Positions 33,977 to 42,038 of a stretch of 42,038 nt of DNA are shown piece after piece; the first letter of the stretch is position 1; every line of letters begins with the position of its first letter. Both the position numbers and the translations under genes were made by a program. Origin of the DNA: CAYLNH01 sp964384625 (GTDB lineage: Bacteria; Verrucomicrobiota; Lentisphaeria; JABSQK01); NCBI GenBank assembly GCA_964384625.1, contig CAYLNH010000027.1:1-42038 (forward strand), in the 5' to 3' direction. The notes under the pieces were generated by a model that had not been told where the DNA came from, ran no database searches, and was given only the letters and a program-made list of their open reading frames with translations.

Positions 33977-35182
33977 TCAGTGGTCTTCCGGGTGGATACC
34001 GTTGAGGAAGTCGGTGACGGACATCATATCCTTGTCGCCGCGGCCACTGAGGTTGATGACAACCAGGTGGTCCGGCGGCAGGTCCGGGGCGATCTTCACC
34101 ACGTGGGCAACGGCGTGGGCCGACTCCAATGCCGGGATGATGCCCTCGACCTTGGTCAGCATCATGTAGGCATCCACGGCTTCCTGATCGGTGATTGGAA
34201 CATAGGAAGCCCGGCCGGTCTTGTGGAAGTAGGCGTGCTCGGGGCCGATGCCCGGGTAGTCCAGACCGGCGCTGAGTGAGAAGGCGTTGACGATCTGGCC
34301 GTCATCCGTCTGCAGCAGGTAGGTTTTGTTGCCGTGGAGCACACCGACTTTGCCGCCGGTAATGCTGGAGGCATGCAGCCCGGTTTCCACCCCCTTGCCG
34401 GCCGCTTCCGTGGCGATCAGGCTCACCTGTTCATCAGCGATAAACGGGATGAAAATGCCCATGGCATTGCTGCCGCCGCCGATGCAGGCGACAATCGTGT
34501 CGGGCAGGCGGCCCTCCGCTTCGAGAATTTGTTCCTTCGTTTCATCACCGATAACGCGCTGGAATTCACGCACCATCGCCGGATAGGGATGGGGGCCGGC
34601 AACCGTGCCGATGCAGTAGAAGGTATTGTCGACCGTCGCCACCCAGTTCCGGAGCGCCTCATTCATGGCGTCTTTCAAGACGCCGGTGCCGCTGGTCACC
34701 GGGATCACCTGCGCCCCCAGCATTTTCATGCGCTTGACGTTTTCGACCTGGCGGCGGATGTCTTCCTCGCCCATGAACACGTCGCACTCGAGCTTGAACA
34801 GCGCCGCCGCCGTGGCGGTCGCGACCCCGTGCATGCCGGCGCCGGTCTCCGCGATCACACGCGGTTTGCCCATGCGTTTGGCCAGCATCACCTGGCCGAT
34901 GGTGTTGTTCACCTTGTGCGCCCCGGTATGGTTCAGATCTTCCCGCTTCAGGTAGATCTTCGCACCGCCGAGTTTCGCGGTCAGATTTGCGGCAAAGTAC
35001 AACGGCGACGGCCGGCCGACATAGTGCTTGAGGTAATAGCGGAATTCCTGCTGAAACTCCGCGGTCGGCCAATGCTGCAGGAAGGCGGCTTCGACCTCCT
35101 TGATCGCCGGCATCAACGTTTCGGCCACATACTGGCCGCCGAATTCATCAAAACGGCCGTTGCCTAACTCAAATGTGTCCAT
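33977..35182 (-). CDS. trpB: Tryptophan synthase beta chain
   Basis: A 401-residue PLP enzyme joining indole and serine to make tryptophan. The cofactor Lys is K90 in NHTGAHKVNN. GGGSNAMGIF binds the PLP phosphate, and SAGLDYPGIGPEH is the typical C-terminal motif. The catalytic Glu is in IAETGAGMHG; the residue after GAG is Met where well-studied TrpB proteins have Gln. The start at 35182 is chosen over an open upstream frame because GAGGAAG precedes it and the conserved N-terminus FGGQYVAETL follows closely. It lies 59 bp after trpC. Confidence 0.97.
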   Translation of the reverse strand: MDTFELGNGRFDEFGGQYVAETLMPAIKEVEAAFLQHWPTAEFQQEFRYYLKHYVGRPSPLYFAANLTAKLGGAKIYLKREDLNHTGAHKVNNTIGQVMLAKRMGKPRVIAETGAGMHGVATATAAALFKLECDVFMGEEDIRRQVENVKRMKMLGAQVIPVTSGTGVLKDAMNEALRNWVATVDNTFYCIGTVAGPHPYPAMVREFQRVIGDETKEQILEAEGRLPDTIVACIGGGSNAMGIFIPFIADEQVSLIATEAAGKGVETGLHASSITGGKVGVLHGNKTYLLQTDDGQIVNAFSLSAGLDYPGIGPEHAYFHKTGRASYVPITDQEAVDAYMMLTKVEGIIPALESAHAVAHVVKIAPDLPPDHLVVINLSGRGDKDMMSVTDFLNGIHPEDH

Positions 35183-35241
35183 GATATCTTCCTCACCTGA
35201 ACTGAAATCCTCGACTCTGTGTGCCATTCGATCCGGCCCGC

Positions 35242-36039
35242 TCAGGCCTCGATCTCGACAAAACTGCGGACCGCCGCTTCCGGATCCTCGGCCCGGACAA
35301 ACGCCTCGCCGACCAGAAAGCGCCGGATGCGCCGGCCCCACAAACGGCGGACGGCAGCCGGACTCTGCAGGCCGCTTTCGGCCACCAGTCTGTCCCGGTC
35401 CGGCACCAGTTCCGCCAGCTCCAGAGTGACCTTCTCGCTGGTCGCGAAGGTCTTCAGATTGCGATTGTTGATCCCGATCAAATCAAAGTCCACGTGTTCC
35501 ACGGCCCGCTCGATTTCGGCGGCATTGTGGGTCTCAGCCAAGACGTCCATGCCCAGTTCGTGGGCGAGATCAGCCAGTTCAGCCGCCTGTGAATCGCTCA
35601 AAATGGCCATGATCAGCAGGATACAGTCGGCGCCCAACGCCCTGCTTTCGTATATTTGGTACGCCTCGACCATAAAGTCTTTGCGCAGCATCGGCAGTGT
35701 CGCCGTCTGCCGGACAGCGCGAAAGTCAGCGTCGCTGCCGAAGAAGAAATCCTGATCGGTCAGGACCGACAGTGCCGCGGCGCCGCCGCGTTCATACCTC
35801 TGCGCCTGCCTGGGGGCGTCGAGGTCGGGCCGGATGCAGCCCAGTGACGGGGAGCCGCGCTTCACTTCGGCGATCACCGCCGGCCGCGCGGCCGCAACGG
35901 CAGCCAGATTCCGGGCGAACCCGCGCGGTTCACCGGCTTCCGCAAGGAGGTCCTTGAGCATCGCCGGCGAGCATTGCTCACGGCGTTCGGCCAGTTCTTC
36001 CCGTTTTCGGGCGACAATTGTATCAAGTATGGTCGACAT
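35242..36039 (-). CDS. trpC: Indole-3-glycerol phosphate synthase
   Basis: A 265-residue TIM-barrel enzyme of tryptophan synthesis. IAEVKRGSPSLGCI holds the catalytic Glu and Lys (most relatives have SPSKG here). MLRKDFM has the second catalytic Lys, VLAETH the catalytic Glu, and IGINNRNL the conserved Asn. VAESGL and FLVGEAF form the phosphate-binding end. It is first in a trpC-trpB-trpA operon with its own promoter about 60 bp upstream. trpF, normally between trpC and trpB in many bacteria, is absent, and no trpD or trpE is in the window. Confidence 0.96.
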   Translation of the reverse strand: MSTILDTIVARKREELAERREQCSPAMLKDLLAEAGEPRGFARNLAAVAAARPAVIAEVKRGSPSLGCIRPDLDAPRQAQRYERGGAAALSVLTDQDFFFGSDADFRAVRQTATLPMLRKDFMVEAYQIYESRALGADCILLIMAILSDSQAAELADLAHELGMDVLAETHNAAEIERAVEHVDFDLIGINNRNLKTFATSEKVTLELAELVPDRDRLVAESGLQSPAAVRRLWGRRIRRFLVGEAFVRAEDPEAAVRSFVEIEA

Positions 36040-36097
36040 CGTGGTTTCCGGTGGCCTGCAATGACCTTCCAGCCGCGTTCAACGTCGCGGGACACAA

Positions 36098-36125
36098 ACT
36101 ATAGGGCGGTTTCGCCTGATGTCCA
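36098..36125 (-). promoter_or_regulatory. Sigma-70-type promoter of the trp operon
   Basis: On the minus strand TGGACA (36125-36120) and TATAGT (36103-36098) are separated by 16 bp. The leader to trpC is only about 50 bases, and no Trp-rich leader peptide is present. Confidence 0.65.
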
Positions 36126-36181
36126 CGCTGCGCCCGGTTGCTCGTATACCCTCGTCCACGGCCGTCTCTGTATTCGACCTG

Positions 36182-36291
36182 GAGATCCCGCACCCTTGCG
36201 GGGCGGAGTTTCAGGATCAGTCACCTACACCAAACGGCGGCCCTTCAGACCCCGTTTCCCTGCCGCGAGCCGGTCCCGTGGGATCGGACCG
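36182..36291. repeat. Half copy of the palindromic element
   Basis: 36182-36266 shares its ends and order with 24681-24760: the identical 18-bp start GAGATCCCGCACCCTTGC, then TCAGGATCAGTCACC and ACCCCGTTTCCCTGCCGC. A central hairpin CGGTCC/GGACCG at 36271-36291 follows, but no matching right arm, so this copy is decayed or truncated. Confidence 0.6.
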
Positions 36292-36573
36292 CCCGGCGCC
36301 GCGCCAACGGCGCCGATATCGGGTGCGACCGGGTTCGCGCGCGCGCGCGCGGGCCCGAACGGCCGGAACGCCAGGAATTTGCGCGTAAATGCCTGTCTCA
36401 GCCGTTCTAGTCGGTATGTTGCCGGATCCGGTTTGGCCGGATTCGGCAGAAAACGGCCGGAAACGCCCGGTTTTGCGACACAACCGTTTGTATTGAACTG
36501 TTGCGGGGATAGCGTAAACGGAATGTCCGCGCCGGGCGCGGAGGAACACTCGTGCAACAGAGGATAGCATTTC

Positions 36574-39105
36574 ATGTCTGATGCAGAACAAAACGCCGCA
36601 CCGGAAGTCAAGGGCAATCCCGATGCTTCCCATTATACCGGCGATAACATCAAGGTCCTCGAAGGCCTGGAAGCCGTCCGCAAACGGCCGGCAATGTATA
36701 TCGGCGACACCGGGGAAATGGGCTTTCACCACCTCGTCTACGAAGTCGTCGACAACAGCATTGACGAGGCGCTGGCGGGCTATTGCGACACCATCAGCGT
36801 CACGATCCACGTCGACAACAGCATTACCGTCCGCGACAACGGCCGCGGTATCCCGGTGGACATGCATAAGACGGAAGGCATACCGACCATTGAGGTCGTA
36901 ATGACCAAGCTGCATGCGGGCGGCAAATTCGACAAGAGCTCCTACAAGGTCTCGGGCGGTCTGCACGGCGTCGGCGTCTCCTGCGTCAACGCGTTGAGCG
37001 AATGGCTTGAGGTCGAGGTCCACCGTGACGGGGAGGTGCATCACATGCGCTTTGAGCGGGGAGCTACCGCCGAGCCGTTGAAGCGGGTCCGGCCCAGCGA
37101 CGAAAACGGCACGGAGGTCACTTTCAAGCCCGACAGCGAGATCTTCGAGGTCTCCGTCTACAAGTACGAGACGCTCTGCAACCGCCTGCGCGAACTGGCG
37201 TTCCTCAATCGCGGTGTGACCATTACGCTGACTGACGAACGCAATGAGGAAGAGGAACGTTCCGATAAGTTCTATTACGAAGGCGGCATCGTCGAATTCG
37301 TCCAGCACATGAATACCGGCAAACAGACGATCGGCGAGGTCATCTACTTCCAGACCGAGAAGGACAACGTCGAGGCCGAAGTCGCGCTGCAGTACAACGA
37401 CAGTTTCTCGGACAACATCTTCAGCTACGCCAACAACATCCGGACCAAAGAAGGCGGCACCCACCTGACCGGCCTGCAGGCCGCGTTGACGCGGACGCTC
37501 AACAACTACATCAAGAGCATTCCGGCGCTGAAGAACGAGAAAGCGCTGAGCGGCAACGACGTCAAGGAGGGCCTTGCCTGCGTGGTCTCCGTCAAGGTCC
37601 CGGAACCGCAATTCGAAGGCCAGACCAAGACCAAACTGGGCAACAGCGAGGTCCGCGGCATCGTCGAGAACATTGTCAACGAGAATCTCGGCACGTATCT
37701 GGAGGAGCATCCCAACGAAGGCCGGGAGATCTGCAACAAGACTCTGCTTGCCGCCCGCGCCCGCGAAGCGGCCAAACGCGCCCGCGAGCTGACCCAGCGC
37801 AAGGGGGCCCTGGAAGGCTTCTCGCTGCCCGGCAAACTGGCCGACTGCTCCGAGAAAGATCCGTCCAAGTGCGAGTTGTACATCGTCGAGGGCGACTCCG
37901 CCGGCGGCTCCGCCAAACAGGGCCGCGACTCCAACACCCAGGCCATTCTGCCGCTGCGCGGCAAACTGATCAACGTCGAGAAGGCCCGGCTGGACAAGCT
38001 CCTGAACAACAAGGAAATCCAGGCGATGATCGCCGCTGTCGGCTGCGGTATCGGCGCCGATGAATTCGATATCTCCAAGGCCCGGTACCATCGCGTCATT
38101 ATCATGACGGACGCCGATGTCGACGGCAGCCACATTCGAACGTTGCTGTTGACGTTCTTCTTCCGCCACATGAAGCAGCTCATCGAAGGCGGTTACGTCT
38201 ACATCGCCAAGCCGCCGCTGTACAAGATCAAACGGCGCAAGAAAGAGCAGTACATCGAAACCGAGGACGAGCTCGACCGGTTCCTGATCGAACAGGGCAT
38301 GGAGGATCTCAAGGTCACCCACCTGGCTAACGACGTCCGCGCGGAAGAGGAAGTGCCGACGGAAGTCGTCAAGAAGCTGGTGGAAATCGTCCGGCAAGTC
38401 CGGCAGCTGGCCACCAGCCTGACGCGGCACGGCATCCAGCCGGAGGACTTCATGGACTGGCGGATGCCGTCGGGCAAGTTCCCGATCGCGCGGATCACGG
38501 TACGCAACAGCGACGGTTCGCTGCAGGAGCATTTCGTTTATAACGACGACGAGGAAGCCCGGCTGATTGAATCGCTGACCGAGCAGTTGGAAGCCGAGGA
38601 GGGCCCGCGGGAAGCCCCTGAAGAGGAAGAGGACTTCGACGAATCGCAACTGACGCAGACGCAGGCGCTGCGCCGGCGACTGCATCCGGCGATCGACGTG
38701 GCCCGGATCTACGAGGCCAAGGCGTTCGAGGAACTGTGCCTCAAGCTCGAGGAGTTTCAGATCGATCCCGACGAACTCTACGGCTCCGATCAGCCGTTGT
38801 TCCTGGTTAACACCGGCGGCGAGGCGGACACCCAGATCTTCTCCGTGCTGGATCTCTTCGACTGCGTTCGGGAATGCGGCCGCCGCGGCATCCAGATTCA
38901 GCGTTACAAGGGCCTGGGCGAAATGGACGCCGATCAACTGTGGGAAACCACCATGGACCCGGAACGCCGCAAGATGCTGCTGGTAACCATGGAAGACGCC
39001 TACGAAGCTGAACGCATCTTCACCCTGCTGATGGGCGACGACGTCGAACCCCGTCGGCATTACATCGAGCGCTACGCCCAGACCGTTAAGGATCTGGACA
39101 TTTAG
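36574..39105 (+). CDS. gyrB: DNA gyrase subunit B
   Basis: An 843-residue GyrB. The ATPase (GHKL) domain shows YEVVDNSIDEALAG, RDNGRGIPVDMH and GGLHGVGVSCVNAL. The TOPRIM domain shows EGDSAGGSAKQGRD and DADVDGSHIRTLLL. The C-terminus QRYKGLGEMDADQLWETTM is typical. At 843 residues it is longer than the common 640-residue form; an insert of about 170-190 residues lies between the TOPRIM motifs and the tail (around 555-740), including an acidic stretch EAPEEEEDFDESQ. The start has AGAGGAT upstream. Together with GyrA it introduces negative supercoils. gyrA follows after 43 bp, so the two are probably one operon. Confidence 0.98.
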   Translation: MSDAEQNAAPEVKGNPDASHYTGDNIKVLEGLEAVRKRPAMYIGDTGEMGFHHLVYEVVDNSIDEALAGYCDTISVTIHVDNSITVRDNGRGIPVDMHKTEGIPTIEVVMTKLHAGGKFDKSSYKVSGGLHGVGVSCVNALSEWLEVEVHRDGEVHHMRFERGATAEPLKRVRPSDENGTEVTFKPDSEIFEVSVYKYETLCNRLRELAFLNRGVTITLTDERNEEEERSDKFYYEGGIVEFVQHMNTGKQTIGEVIYFQTEKDNVEAEVALQYNDSFSDNIFSYANNIRTKEGGTHLTGLQAALTRTLNNYIKSIPALKNEKALSGNDVKEGLACVVSVKVPEPQFEGQTKTKLGNSEVRGIVENIVNENLGTYLEEHPNEGREICNKTLLAARAREAAKRARELTQRKGALEGFSLPGKLADCSEKDPSKCELYIVEGDSAGGSAKQGRDSNTQAILPLRGKLINVEKARLDKLLNNKEIQAMIAAVGCGIGADEFDISKARYHRVIIMTDADVDGSHIRTLLLTFFFRHMKQLIEGGYVYIAKPPLYKIKRRKKEQYIETEDELDRFLIEQGMEDLKVTHLANDVRAEEEVPTEVVKKLVEIVRQVRQLATSLTRHGIQPEDFMDWRMPSGKFPIARITVRNSDGSLQEHFVYNDDEEARLIESLTEQLEAEEGPREAPEEEEDFDESQLTQTQALRRRLHPAIDVARIYEAKAFEELCLKLEEFQIDPDELYGSDQPLFLVNTGGEADTQIFSVLDLFDCVRECGRRGIQIQRYKGLGEMDADQLWETTMDPERRKMLLVTMEDAYEAERIFTLLMGDDVEPRRHYIERYAQTVKDLDI

Positions 39106-39113
39106 CCCGCGAA

Positions 39114-39144
39114 CTGATTACTGCTAACCGATTGCTGATTACTG
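39114..39144 (+). repeat. Direct 10-bp repeat in the gyrB-gyrA spacer
   Basis: CTGATTACTG occurs at 39114-39123 and 39135-39144 in the 43-bp spacer. No purine-rich ribosome binding site stands before the gyrA ATG at 39149. Confidence 0.6.
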
Positions 39145-39148
39145 AAAC

Positions 39149-41887
<2,739 letters not shown>

Positions 41888-41946
41888 ATACATGGTCGGC
41901 GAAGAGCCTTCTAGATGGGCTCGGCGTACGTTTTCCAGCCAGGGAC

Positions 41947-42026
41947 GGCGGCAAGGCGCCGGTCCGGCCAGACGATGCCGAATAAGCGATGCGAGCATCG
42001 TGTCCCGCCTTGGCAGCCTTCTTTTT
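41947..42026 (+). terminator. Terminator of the gyrBA operon
   Basis: An outer stem GGCGGCAAGGCG (41947-41958) pairs with CGCCTTGGCAGCC (42006-42018, one bulge) around an inner ACGATGC/GCATCGT stem. It is followed by TTCTTTTT (42019-42026). The size of the loop region is unusual, but the T-tract position fits. Confidence 0.6.
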
Positions 42027-42038
42027 CGGTTGATTGAT

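Larger units (their letters stand above)
36040..36573. other. Noncoding gap between trp operon and gyrB
   Basis: 534 bp holding the trp promoter, a half copy of the palindromic element (listed separately), and a 16-bp alternating CG run at 36336-36351. A leader for gyrB follows, with AGAGGAT about eight bases before the ATG. I could not assign a convincing gyrB promoter. Confidence 0.6.

Noticed and set aside
36040..36097. trp attenuator with leader peptide
   Set aside because: The leader is only about 50 bases, with no Trp codon run and no alternative stems; only a small CCGCG/CGCGG hairpin is present.
36217..39060. 947-codon frame antisense to gyrB
   Set aside because: A by-product of the GC-rich codon use of gyrB; no domain or start context is seen.

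Overview
The window is GC-rich and gene-dense. Its content fits a heterotrophic glycan degrader of the Planctomycetes-Verrucomicrobia-Lentisphaerae group, and Lentisphaerota is my best guess. The reasons are two formylglycine-type sulfatases, a set of glycoside hydrolases, three AraC-type regulators, a type II pseudopilin of the kind these phyla carry in many copies, and short dispersed palindromic repeats between genes. No rRNA or tRNA is visible, so the placement is inference from gene families only.

Layout. 1-260: array of REP-like repeats. 283-4884: AraC regulator plus sulfatase on the minus strand, divergent from a 2-hydroxyacid dehydrogenase, a ThuA-like protein and a small cupin. 4907-6467 (minus): FNR-type flavin reductase overlapping a radical SAM gene, possibly led by a small ORF. 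6739-9815 (minus): operon of a double-thioredoxin lipoprotein, an ECF sigma factor and a membrane anti-sigma candidate. 9910-10425: Nudix hydrolase. 10655-19624: glycan block with a second sulfatase, a GH63/MGH1-like glucosidase, an AraC regulator, a GH29-type fucosidase and a GH38 alpha-mannosidase. 19843-23294 (minus): MoxR ATPase, a tiny lipoprotein and a protein made of two fused PilT-type ATPases. 23385-28569: an (alpha/alpha)-barrel-like protein, two lipoproteins, a third AraC regulator and a divergent pseudopilin; this stretch has long noncoding gaps with a large palindromic element and a candidate structured RNA. 28876-29880: gap with clear promoter and terminator. 30230-36039 (minus): trpC-trpB-trpA, a Cys-rich mini-protein and a large KaiC-like/PEP-synthase-like fusion. 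36574-41887: gyrB and gyrA, followed by a terminator.

Functional reading. The mannosidase, fucosidase, glucosidase and sulfatases together suggest removal of sugars from sulfated, fucosylated, mannose-containing glycans, with AraC regulators sensing products. The dehydrogenase, ThuA and cupin genes may handle a released sugar acid or sugar. The housekeeping genes (gap, trpCBA, gyrBA) appear intact. Four promoters read by eye share a 16-bp spacer, three of them with the -10 sequence TATAGT.

The least explained items are the PilT-PilT fusion, the KaiC-like/ATP-grasp fusion, the palindromic element at 24.7 kb with a related half copy at 36.2 kb, the minus-strand hairpin cluster near 25.9 kb, and the flavin reductase/radical SAM pair. 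All family assignments come from motif recognition by eye; no search was run.
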